NCBI RefSeq assembly: GCF_029407905.1
Contig: NC_073627.1
Location: 134,243,697-134,307,696 of the forward strand
Origin: Bubalus kerabau
Lineage: Eukaryota; Chordata; Mammalia; Artiodactyla; Bovidae
Direction of reading: 5' to 3'
DNA: 64,000 nucleotides
Shown here in pieces: positions 55,263 through 64,000 of this stretch. The position numbers were made by a program, and so were the translations under genes. Every line of letters starts with the position of its first letter. Positions within the stretch are counted from its first letter, which is position 1. The notes under the pieces were generated by a model. That model did not search any database. It was not told the DNA's origin and saw only the letters and a list, made by a program, of their open reading frames with translations.

Positions 55263-56445
55263 TTTCTTAAAGACTTGACAGGGTTTCTAGAACAGTATTA
55301 TTTTACATGCCTTCAAAATCCTTTTTTTCTGCCTTCAGATTCATGAGATACCCTTTATCACTTCAGTGAAATATTTAAAACAAAAATAAGAGAGGAAGCC
55401 TGAAGATTACGGCCTCCAGTTCTCTGGAATCAGCCCACACAAGCATACTCCCTAATCTTCATCCACCTCCTTGCCTTGGAGACCCCAGCAGCTGTAGTCT
55501 GCCACAAAATTCTGATATTTAAAAATTAGGCAAAACTGTACCTGGGACTGTATTTCTATTCGATATATCATGTTTATCCACCTGATGGAAAATCAGCTTG
55601 GAAATCTACCACATGGAATACATTTTTTGTTATTCAGTGATTCATTGCAGTTCAATGATTCGATGATTCATGTGCCTTACTTTTGAAATGGAAGTAGCAC
55701 ACATCGGCATTTTAAACAGAAAAGAATGTGGATGTGATACTTAGTAGTTGCAATGAGACAGAAGTTACCATGAGGGGTGGGTGATCTCTTAGTAAATTTG
55801 ACTGGGGGACAGGAGACCTGGCTTCTAAATGAGGTCTGACTCTAATAAACTGCGCAGCCTCAGGCTTCAACAATTCCTTCTGTTATTCATTCAACAATTA
55901 TTTATTGTGTCGGCTCTGTTATGAGACTTCATGCCAATCTAAAAAGGGAGGCGATGCATTAAATGCCTTCTTCCCAGTCTAAGATTCTGGGGAACTTTTA
56001 ATAAGCAATGAAAATCGTGGATGTTCACTAAGAATGATGGACAAGGATTTTCTTCTCACTTCTCAAAGATCTAATGGATTTTCCAAATGTGAAGGTCATA
56101 AGAACCTCAAGCAGGTGGCAGGGTGGTAAATCTTGCCCTCCTCATTTTGCAGTGTGGGAGTGCTAGAGGGTCTGGGTTCTTTATAATTCACCTGATAGAG
56201 TCAAATAAATTTTACTTCTTTCCCAGTGGATTTTATTTTTCTTGATCTGAAGGCAAATGATTCTGTCACAGGGATTGGTCCTAGAAAGAAAAGCCCAGGT
56301 GGCACCCTGCCAAGCCCATTCTTCCATACCCTTTTCTCTCCTCCTTTCTGCTTCTTCCTTGGGAAGGTTTGGAATCTCTACCCTAGCAGGCACTGCCCTA
56401 GGTTTTGGGGCTATTATAGCCTCTGTTCTTGAGAAAAGTGAACAT
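55263..56445. other. Unassigned stretch with faint MIR
   Basis: A weak MIR lies at about 55800-55880 ('ggagacctggcttctaaatg'). An 'attcattcaacaattattta' patch at 55886 resembles an L2 tail. Nothing coding is supported. Confidence 0.4.
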
Positions 56446-56637
56446 GTTAGTTGCTCAGTCGTGTCTCTTTGCGACCCCATGGACTGTAGCCCGCCAGGTT
56501 CCTCTGTCCATGGAATTCTCCAGGCAAGAATACTGAAGTGGCTAGCCATTTGCTTCTCCCGGGGATCTTTCCGACCCAGGGATTGAACAAGGGTCTCCTG
56601 CAATGCAGGCAGATTCTTTACCGTCTGAGATACCAGG
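56446..56637 (-). mobile_element. Bov-tA SINE
   Basis: Antisense copy from 'gttagttgctcagtcgtgtc' to 'accgtctgagataccaggta'. Confidence 0.93.
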
Positions 56638-57296
56638 TACTCATAGCCTAGGTTGGAGAACTGTAAATAATAGACAGATAGAGTGGGAAGAGGAATACTT
56701 TGGAACTTGAAAGGATCCAAGAAAGCTTTTTCTTAGAAACAGCACTTGAATTTAACCCTGAGAAATAAATATGATATATAGGCAGATAAGGTAAAAATGG
56801 TGCTCTAGGGTGATGAAATAGCACAAGCAAAGGCCCTGGGGTAGCAGCGTATGAGAGGCAGTATGGAAGGAGGCCAGTTACATGGGATGGAGCATCACAC
56901 AATGAGGCAGGGCCCCTGGCCAGGATAACCTCCAGGAGGCTTGGAGATGCCAATGAGACTCTAAAGCAGGGATATGGCTTGGTCCTCCCTTTATTCTTCC
57001 TAAATGTTCTTCTGTCACCAAGCAGCCTCCTATGCATTAATACCAGAACTAGCTCTCATCTGTCCCCGCCCCCTCATCAGATCTGCACCCTTTGTCCCAT
57101 TCCTTTATGGAAATTCTCTCCTTTTGCTTCCTTCATTGCCTTTCAAGAGGACTCACTAATCCAACTTGGTAATAGTTTAATGAACAAACTCTCCATTTAA
57201 CAGAAAAAATAACATAAAAAATAACAGAAAAAAATACAAAACCAAAGGAACCTAAAATGAACAGCAGACTTTCAGACACTGAGATCATTTAGAGAA

Positions 57297-57298
<2 letters not shown>
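56638..57298. other. Mostly unassigned; possible ancient repeat
   Basis: 56720-56960 contains 'acaagcaaaggccctggggt' and 'gaaggaggccag', a pattern common in an old mammalian repeat that I cannot name. A minus-strand 179-codon frame at 56720-56181 crosses the neighbouring SINE and is not a gene. Confidence 0.4.
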
Positions 57299-57340
<42 letters not shown>

Positions 57341-57346
57341 TTTTTA
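57299..57346. repeat. (AT)n microsatellite with T-run
   Basis: About 17 AT units followed by about 14 T. Confidence 0.95.
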
Positions 57347-57408
57347 GGAAGGGCACCTACACAATATCTAGAGTGTGTGTAGGCCTGCAGTGGTGATCAT
57401 GTGCGCAT

Positions 57409-57611
57409 GTTCAGTTGTTCAGTAATGTCTGACTCTTGTGATCCTGTGGACTGTAGCCTGCCAAGCTCCTCTGTCTGTGGGATTTCCCAGGCAAGAACAG
57501 TGGAGTGGGTTGCCATTTTCCTTCTCTAGGGGGTCTTCCCCACCCAGAGTTTGAACCCAAGTCTCATGCATTGCAAGCAGATTCTTTACCATTGAGCCAC
57601 CTGAAAAGCCC
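57409..57611 (-). mobile_element. Bov-tA SINE
   Basis: Antisense from 'gttcagttgttcagtaatgt' to 'ttgagccacctgaaaagccc'. Confidence 0.93.
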
Positions 57612-58457
57612 ACAGTGGTGGTCACTATCCACCCATCTGCTTCCTGCAGGACCACTATAAACCAACGCCTTTCTCTGATTCAGTGTGATGGGGGCTGATG
57701 GGTCTGAAATGACATTAAGCTGAGTTGACAACATTTCTGGATTTCTCCTCCATTGAACTACCTGGCTCTCACCAATATTCTAGCTACAGGGCCTCTCTTT
57801 ATGAAAAGAGCTCACAGCAGCCATCATCACAAAGAATGGCAAATAGTGTGGCTTGAGGAAACAAGTCTGCTATACAAATGCTAGAGGATTTTAAAAATAT
57901 AGTAATAGGCATCTTTGGGGCTGAGGTTTGTGTTTCTCTAAATCTAAGGGGATTTACAGAAAAAATAGGTATTTCAGCTTTTCTGAGAAATGGGTAGAAT
58001 GCCTTGGGAAAATGGTCCAATACAAGAAATAAGACAATCACAGAGTAGATGGCTCAAGGATGGACTTTGTTTGGATCCAATTCTAAGTGTCACAGGTGTT
58101 GAGAGGGGCAAAGAGGCGGTACTGGTGCAGTCTAGGAAGGTTACCTGGAGAGAATGTGCTTTAAGCTGCGTTGAAACTGTGAGATCTTTCTTTATTCATG
58201 CTTGTGTGCATTTCTGTGCCTGCTGGGTTGGACCTGCTTCCTGCTCTCAGGGGGCTGGAGCCTTAACTGCTGCAGAACTGCCAATATGTAGGTTATGGAG
58301 TCAGATAGAGTTTGCTCACTGTGACCTCAGACAAAGTACACTAACCTATAAAATCAGTCTCTTCCTCCAGAAAATAAGATTGACAAACTATTTACCTTAT
58401 TTACCTCATGTAAAGATGAAAAAGAGGTAAATATATTTATAAATAACATTGAGAATG
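57612..58457. other. Unassigned stretch
   Basis: A faint MIR lies at about 58290-58370. A plus-strand frame of 146 codons (57990-58430) has no recognisable domain. Confidence 0.4.
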
Positions 58458-58654
58458 TTGAAAGTGAAAGTATCAGTTGCTTAGTTGTCTCCGACTCTTT
58501 GTGACCCCATGGACTGTAGCCCACCAGACTCCTCCGCCTATAGGATTCTCCAGGCAAGAATATTGGAGTAGGTAGCCATTCCCTTCTCCAGGGGATCTTG
58601 AAAACCCAGGGATTATGCCTGGATTCTTTAACATCTAAGCTACCAGGGAAGCCC
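58458..58654 (-). mobile_element. Bov-tA SINE
   Basis: Antisense from 'tgaaagtgaaagtatcagtt' to 'taagctaccagggaagccca'. Part of the middle (near 58600) is deleted. Confidence 0.93.
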
Positions 58655-60159
58655 AAAGGTGTTGAAACCTCTTACTAAAAACATTGAATTCCATACCAAT
58701 GATGCTGGTCCATCTACTAGAGTGACTCAAGCCTGAGTGGTCTTGCAGAGACCTGATTGTGGGGATCCACCTACCAAGACTGTCTCTGCCTTAGCCCACA
58801 GGCTCTTCTGGGACCCTCTTTGCCTCTCTGTACCCCAATTACCACAGCCACCTTCGCACCCTCTGCTGCTGATGCTGGTGGAAACTTCATTCTCTAACCC
58901 CATTCCTTAGGCACTATGAAAATGAAAATGGCAACATCAATTCCCAAATGACCAATAAAGCTACAGCTGTGGTCTCTGTTCCTGTTTTAGGAGGCTAAAC
59001 CTTCAGCTGTACAACCCCCATATATCCAGACTTTCAAAAGTCCCATCCCTGTGAACATTGAGAGTATCCATTCTCAGCATCCCCATTGCATGAAATGAAA
59101 TTAACTTATTGAAAAGTTGCTTGCCAAGTACAAGTATATTATCTCTGATATTCATCACCACAATCCTCCGAGGCAAGGGTCATTAACCCCACTTTTATAG
59201 ATGAAAAATGGATACTGTAAAAGATTAAGTGACTTCCCCAAGTTCACATTGAAACCAGCAGAGCCAGGAACTCATTCTAATCTGAAGTGGTACAAGCATT
59301 ATTGTTCCGATGGTGTGTCTGACTTGGAGTTGCAGAAACATGCTCACGATAGTCAGTTGGGAGAGAATGCTGTTAACCTGAGACAGAAACATGCTCATGC
59401 ACATCAAATCTTCATGGAAGAAGGGGGGTTATTCTAAGCGTGTGTACAGATGAGCAAATGGATAGCTATTTTATCATAATTGCACATATATAATCCCTTG
59501 CATATGCATTATTCCACCTGGTCACTTATCATGTGCCCACCCACAGATGTCTATTAAAGAAAATGTGCCAGTAATAAGATGGAAAATATTCCCCAGACAC
59601 TGAGCTTTATTCAATTGTTTAGGGTAGGAATTAGTGGGAGAGGAGATTCTGCCACTTAAGATTGTACCAAATTGTAATTCCCTTAAAACTGGTTGTTCCA
59701 GCAGCTCTTACAGACTTGTGGCTGTCCTTTGGCTCTGCCTCAGGCTGTCCACTTTAAAAAAATCACTTTATCATATCTCCTTGTAATTGTATTTGCCTAA
59801 GCACCGCACTTGAAAGTCCCTTTAAATTAAAAGCTTTAAAAATGACCTCTCTGAACAGCAGAACACTGGGGAGGAGGGATGGGGAGCCCCGCAAGGGTTT
59901 CCCGGCCTCTGGGTTATAGATCACTAGTTTTACTTTTTTAGCTGGAGATGTGGGTCACAGCCAGTGATGGGGATGAACTCAGCTTATCTTGCACAGAAGG
60001 TCAACATCCAGTGTTTCTCGTGATTTCCAAAGCATGACATGCACAGCCCAGTCAGATGACTTTTCTGAGATTGGGTGCTGGGGATGTTAATCCTCTGGTT
60101 TCATTTCTAGATCCAACTATGTCATGGCTCCCTGTAATCAATCTCTAGACACAAGAAAT
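58655..60159. other. Repeat-poor stretch with one MIR
   Basis: A MIR lies at 59125-59275 ('gatattcatcaccacaatcc', 'aagtgacttccccaagttca', 'agcagagccaggaactcatt'). No gene is supported. Confidence 0.5.
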
Positions 60160-60171
60160 ATGCTCTTGGTA

Positions 60172-60288
60172 TGTGTTTGTGTGCATGTTAAGTCGCTTCA
60201 TCATGTCTGACTCTTTTGTGACCCTATGGACTGTAGCCCACCAGGCTGCTCTGTCCAAGGGGATTCTCCAGGAAAGAATACTGGAGTG
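60172..60288 (-). mobile_element. Bov-tA/Bov-A SINE, 5'-truncated, with TSD
   Basis: Antisense 3' half only: 'aagtcgcttcatcatgtctg' to 'ggaaagaatactggagtg'. A 12-bp TSD is present: atgctcttggta at 60160 and acgctcttggta at 60289 (11/12). It was therefore truncated at insertion. Confidence 0.93.
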
Positions 60289-60300
60289 ACGCTCTTGGTA

Positions 60301-60730
60301 CATTATCTGAAAGAGATAAAAAAGGCTGGTGTTCTCCCAACAGTTCCTATGAATGGGGAATACAGGATGAGCAGAATGGCAGAGTATTAACAATGTCTGA
60401 GGATTCAGAAGAACCATGATAGATTAGACTGTTGGTCCCAATTCTTCACTCTTCCTGGGAACCACACTCTTGCCTCATTGTGGGAAAGGCACACTTCCTT
60501 ACCCTTTGACTTGGGGTACAATCAAGGGATTTGCATTGAACAAAATTCAGTAGATATGAACAGGGTCTTGGAATGTACTTGAGCAGTGGGGCTTGCTTTC
60601 TGCCACCTCCTTAAGAAAAGCATGCCCTGGCTGGCTCACTAGCAGGGAAAGGGTCAGTGATGCATGGACCAGAGCCACTCAAGCCCACCCTACTAAGGGG
60701 AGCTGCCCAGTGAGCCTGAAGACCCATGAG
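60301..60730. other. Unassigned stretch
   Basis: No repeat or gene is recognised. Confidence 0.4.
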
Positions 60731-60742
60731 TGAGAGATGGTT

Positions 60743-61020
60743 GCTGCTGCTGCTGCTGCTAAGTCACTTCAGTCGTGTCTGACTCTGTGCAACCCCATAG
60801 ATGCCAGCCCACCAGGCTCCCCCGTCCCTGGGATTCTCCAGGCAAGAGTACCGGAGTGGGTTGCCATTGCCTTCTCCAATGCATGAAAGTGAAAAGTGAA
60901 AGTGAAGTCGCTCAGTCGTGTCCGACTCTTAGCGACCCCATGGACTGCAGCCCACCGGGCTCCCCCACACATGGAATTTTCCAAGCAAGAGTACTGAAGT
61001 GGGGTGCCATTGCCTTCTCC
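60743..61020 (-). mobile_element. Bov-A2 SINE (dimer), young
   Basis: Antisense complete dimer with a (GCT)n tail. The perfect 12-bp TSD tgagagatggtt lies at 60731 and 61021. The second monomer is close to consensus, with cagtcgtgtccgactcttag intact. Confidence 0.96.
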
Positions 61021-61032
61021 TGAGAGATGGTT

Positions 61033-61432
61033 ACTTACTGTTATTTAACGCTGATATTTTGTGGCTGGTTGTTATAGCATCATTGTGGCAATGCCAAACT
61101 AATATAAGAACTTATTTGCGTGGCTATTAAATTCTCCCTCTGCAGGTCCCTCCCTCACTCACAGAGGATTTATAAGATCTGCTACCAGCCAGCACATTGG
61201 TAGGCTCTGTGGAGATGCAGGAGAAGTGGAAAATAACCCCCCTGCCTGCCCTCAGAGATATCACTGTTTACATAGGGGTGATAAAACCAGTATCACAGCT
61301 CACGATGGCACTGCACTGTAGCTAAATCGTAGTCATTACAATGGGGAGAACCAAACCCGTTGCCAAGTGATCTTGTCAGGGGTTTAGATTTCTATGCCCC
61401 ACCTTTTGTGTCCTGCACAAGTGTGTGCATGT
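61033..61432. other. Unassigned stretch
   Basis: No repeat or gene is recognised. Confidence 0.4.
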
Positions 61433-61657
61433 GTGCTGTTGTTCAGTTGTGATCCAAGGACTGTAGCCCACCCCCATGGGCCCCATGGACTGTAGCCTAC
61501 CAGGCTCCTCTGTCCATGGGATTTTCCAGGCAAGAACATGGGAATGGGTTGTCATGCCCTCCTCCAGGGGATCTTCCCTATCCAGGGTTTGAAATGACAT
61601 CTCTTGTGCCTCCGGCATTGGCAGGCCGATTCTTTACCACTGAGCCACCTGGGAAGC
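61433..61657 (-). mobile_element. Bov-tA SINE with internal duplication
   Basis: Antisense. The 'ggactgtagccca/ggactgtagcctac' block occurs twice (61460 and 61488), suggesting a short internal duplication or rearrangement. It ends 'gagccacctgggaagc'. Confidence 0.9.
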
Positions 61658-62019
61658 AACATTTGCATATATGATGACTCTGAAAAGATGTAGTAAATAA
61701 TAATATAACTCAATATTTGCCATAGACTATCATACCCATTCACATTTGTGTATGACATGCAGAATGGCCATGAGGAAGGGACGTGTTGTTTATTGTTAGC
61801 CATGATTTGTTATTGCAGGGCTTATAAACAAAAATGAGATATCTGAAACAGAGAGATGTTCACCATTGTCATGGTCATCGTCAAGCTGTGATGGAAGGAG
61901 CCGGGGTAGGTGTGGCTCTGGAAGCCATGTTCCTTTTTGTCCACTATCTGGCCACCCCTCCCCTGTCCAGAAGCCACATGGCACGGCTGCAGTGGCTCAG
62001 CATTGGAGAGATGAGACTG

Positions 62020-62157
62020 GTGTGCCTTCCATCTCTGTTGCTTACTAGCTATGTGACTTCAGGTGTGTTTTCCAATCTCTCTTATGTTCCAGGTTCACAG
62101 CTTTAAAATGGGGATACTTATAATGACTGAAAGGTATCATCAAGATTAGAGATAATT
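62020..62157 (+). repeat. MIR fossil
   Basis: 'cttactagctatgtgacttc', 'gctttaaaatggggatactt' and 'ataatgactgaaaggtatca' are MIR blocks. An LTR follows directly. Confidence 0.7.
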
Positions 62158-62550
62158 TGTCTTTCATGGGCTGAACTGTGTCCTCTCCAAATCTGTATGT
62201 TAAAGTCCTAACCCCGCTCTTCCCTGCCCCAATCCAGTATCTTAAAATGTTACTTTTGAGAGATCCTTCTAAGAGGTGATTCAATTAAAAGGAGGTCCAT
62301 CCTGGGTCCTAGTCCACACAACTCACATCCTTATAAGAGGAAGTTTGGACGTAGACAGACAGAAAGAGGACCATGTGAGGACACAGGGAGAAGTCAGCCA
62401 GCTGTAAGTCAATAAGAGAGGCCTCAGGAGCAACCAACCCTTAGCACCCCTTGACCTCCCAGCCTGCAGAATTGTAAGAAAATACATTTCTGTTGTTGAA
62501 GCCACCCAGCCTGTGCTACTTTGTCAGGGCAGCCCTACTGAACTAACACA
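62158..62550 (+). mobile_element. MLT1-type solo LTR (ERVL-MaLR)
   Basis: Starts TGT and ends ACA. The order 'tgggctgaactgtgtcctct', 'ttaaagtcctaaccccgctc', 'catccttataagaggaagtt', 'aggaccatgtgaggacacag', 'gcctgcagaattgtaagaaa' and 'tgttgttgaagccacccagc' matches the mammalian MLT1 LTR. It is a non-coding old LTR with no internal viral sequence beside it. Confidence 0.85.
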
Positions 62551-62554
62551 GTAT

Positions 62555-62830
62555 CTGAGAGTCAGAGACAAGATGGCGAAATGGAGGACCTTGAGCTCAC
62601 CTTCTCCGACTAGAACTCAAAATTCACAACTAATTGCTGAACAAACACTAATAAAAAAATGACTAGACCCTACAAAAAAGATATTCTACATCCAAAGACG
62701 TAAAAACCCCGACAAGATGGTAGGAGGGGTACACTCATGATGTAATACAATGTCTGAAACTCCCACATACTTGGAATCAACACCCAGTCAAGAGTGATCT
62801 CTGCAAATTCAGCAAACTGACCTCCTCTCC
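62555..62830 (+). mobile_element. L1 5' UTR fragment (5'-terminal piece only)
   Basis: 'gacaagatggcgaaatggag', 'accttgagctcaccttctcc', 'gctgaacaaacactaat' and 'tccaaagacgtaaaaacccc' resemble the start of an artiodactyl L1. The body and 3' end are absent downstream, where a pyrimidine-rich stretch begins. Confidence 0.6.
62569..62577 (+). promoter_or_regulatory. YY1-type site caagatggc in L1 5' fragment
   Basis: Exact match to the YY1 site placed at the start of mammalian L1 5' UTRs, here within about 15 nt of the fragment's 5' end. Confidence 0.55.
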
Positions 62831-62925
62831 TCCTGTTTTTCTCTATTGTCTTTTCTTCCTTTCCTCCTCTCCCTTCTCTCTCTCCTTTCTTCCATTTATC
62901 CTTCTCCTTATTTCTTTGCTTCACT
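62820..62925. repeat. Pyrimidine-rich (TC)n-like tract
   Basis: CT-rich low-complexity sequence, 'cctcctctcccttctctctc' type. Confidence 0.85.
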
Positions 62926-63011
62926 TAAAATACACAGACTGCTAGCCTCTCAGCTTGAAGAAGGAGGCTCAGTGGTAGGGAAGCAGTCCAAGCAGCATTT
63001 ATGTTCATGTA

Positions 63012-63080
63012 AAAATTCCATGAACAGAGGATCCTGGTGGGCTACAGTCCATGAGGTCACAAAGAGTCAGACATGGCTGC
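63012..63080 (+). mobile_element. Bov-tA SINE 3' fragment
   Basis: 'aattccatgaacagaggatc' to 'gtcacaaagagtcagacatg', only the last third. A full SINE starts 12 bp later. Confidence 0.85.
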
Positions 63081-63091
63081 ATGCTTCACTG

Positions 63092-63298
63092 GGGCTTCCC
63101 TGAGGGCTCAGACAGTAAAGAATCTGTCTACAAGACAGTAGGCCTGGGTTTGACCGCTGGGTCAGGAAGACCCCCTGGAGAAGGAAATGGAAACCCACTG
63201 CAGTATTCTTGCCTGAAGAATCCCATGAACAGAGGAGCCTGGTGGGCTACAGTCCATGGGGTCACAAAGAGTTGGACACGACTGAGCAACTAACACTT
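63092..63298 (+). mobile_element. Bov-tA SINE
   Basis: Head 'gggcttccctgagggctcag', B-box-like 'gggtttgaccgctgggtcag', end 'gttggacacgactgagcaac' followed by taaca. Full length. Confidence 0.94.
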
Positions 63299-63299
63299 T

Positions 63300-64000
63300 C
63301 AAAAGGGAAAAAAAAAGACTCTGGCACTTTCCTGGGCTGGCTCGACTCACAGAAGAGTAGCAATCAGGTGAGACACCCAGATACTCATGGGACAGTCTGC
63401 TTTTAGGATTATGGAGTTTAATGAATTGGATATCACCAAAATAGGGGCCCTAGAGATTGCAATAGCTCATGATTATCTTCTACTTAACCAAAAAGCAAGG
63501 AGTTGATATGGAGGGAGATACTTCATCCTAATTCATCCCACAGTTTTAGGGCTGGATTTCTGTTCTGGAAATGTCTTTTGGGCTGTGGTCCCCATGATCT
63601 AAATCTATCCATCCAAAGCTAGGGAGGACCAGCAGGCAGCCCAGGACGCCAGTGGGAGAGCTGCCCAGTCATCCTGTAGCTTTTCCCTGGGGTAGTTAGA
63701 ACAGTCTTTGGCAACTGACTTCCCTTCCCAAAAAGATGCTTTCCCTGTCCAGAATAATGAGTGTAATCAGACTTGCTGGCAAAACCGTTCTGAGATTTCT
63801 TGGATGAGAGGCTCTGTGTAAACCCAGGGCATGGTTGTTTTCATACCTGGCTGGTGGGCCATGGGAGAAGAGAAATGGAAAGCAAAGCAAGAATGCCTCC
63901 CTGGCAGCTTGTCCCCGAGCCTCTCAATCACACCCTGACGTTGCAAAGCTGCTCACAAACCGAGAAGTCACGGAGATTGGTGGGAAAACAGAGGACCAGG
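63300..64000. other. Unassigned stretch to window end
   Basis: No repeat or gene is recognised. Confidence 0.45.

Noticed and set aside
56181..56720. 179-codon minus-strand open frame
   Set aside because: Its middle is translated Bov-tA SINE sequence.
1..64000. CRISPR arrays, operons, phage, plasmid or insertion-sequence features
   Set aside because: The sequence is clearly mammalian nuclear DNA, and no regularly spaced identical repeats with unique spacers or prokaryotic gene organisation are present.

Overview
This is nuclear DNA of a ruminant, most likely a bovid. BovB LINEs, Bov-tA SINEs with a tRNA-Glu-like head, dimeric Bov-A2 SINEs, CHR-type cetartiodactyl SINEs and a bovine-type L1 all occur together, over a background of mammal-wide MIR, L2 and MLT1 fossils. 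Species cannot be fixed by reading alone. I find no supportable functional host protein-coding gene, rRNA or tRNA gene. The window looks like intergenic or deep intronic sequence. Calls rest on recognising family sequences, target-site duplications (TSDs), terminal inverted repeats and conserved LINE protein motifs; no database search was run.

Layout. 1-7550 is most of a full-length L1 in minus orientation. Its 3' end lies off the left edge. It keeps a long 5' UTR with two tandem arrays, a dead ORF1 and a dead ORF2. It sits inside a BovB fragment (7552-7958) that shows a 5' inversion. From about 8.6 to 27.6 kb, Bov-A2, Bov-tA, CHR, BovB and L1 3'-end insertions are scattered among MIR and L2 fossils. 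From 27.6 to 32.1 kb the sequence is repeat-poor. From 32.1 to 37.8 kb there are SINEs and a clean 5'-truncated L1 with TSD. From 37.8 to 40.9 kb two BovB copies lie end to end, one about 2.5 kb long with recognisable endonuclease and reverse transcriptase. From 40.9 to 43.0 kb there is a three-layer nest: an old L1, a processed pseudogene of ERH inside it, and a Bov-tA inside that. From 43.4 to 51.7 kb there is a dense SINE/BovB field with a mariner-type hairpin MITE. At 52.3-52.8 kb lies a TIR-bearing DNA transposon. At 54.6-55.26 kb lies a polypurine array. From 56.4 to 63.3 kb there are more SINEs, an MLT1 LTR and an L1 5' fragment.

The elements do not form a pathway. They record successive retrotransposition: L1 machinery supplied the L1 copies, CHR SINEs and the ERH retrocopy, and BovB machinery supplied Bov-tA and Bov-A2, which share its 3' end. 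The most useful leads are the ERH retrocopy, a miR-2284/2285-like mariner hairpin, the BovB inversion with an inverted flank copy as filler, a SINE fragment bracketed by 41-bp repeats, a target site present three times, and two tiny retro-insertions with TSDs. No previously undescribed biological system is evident.
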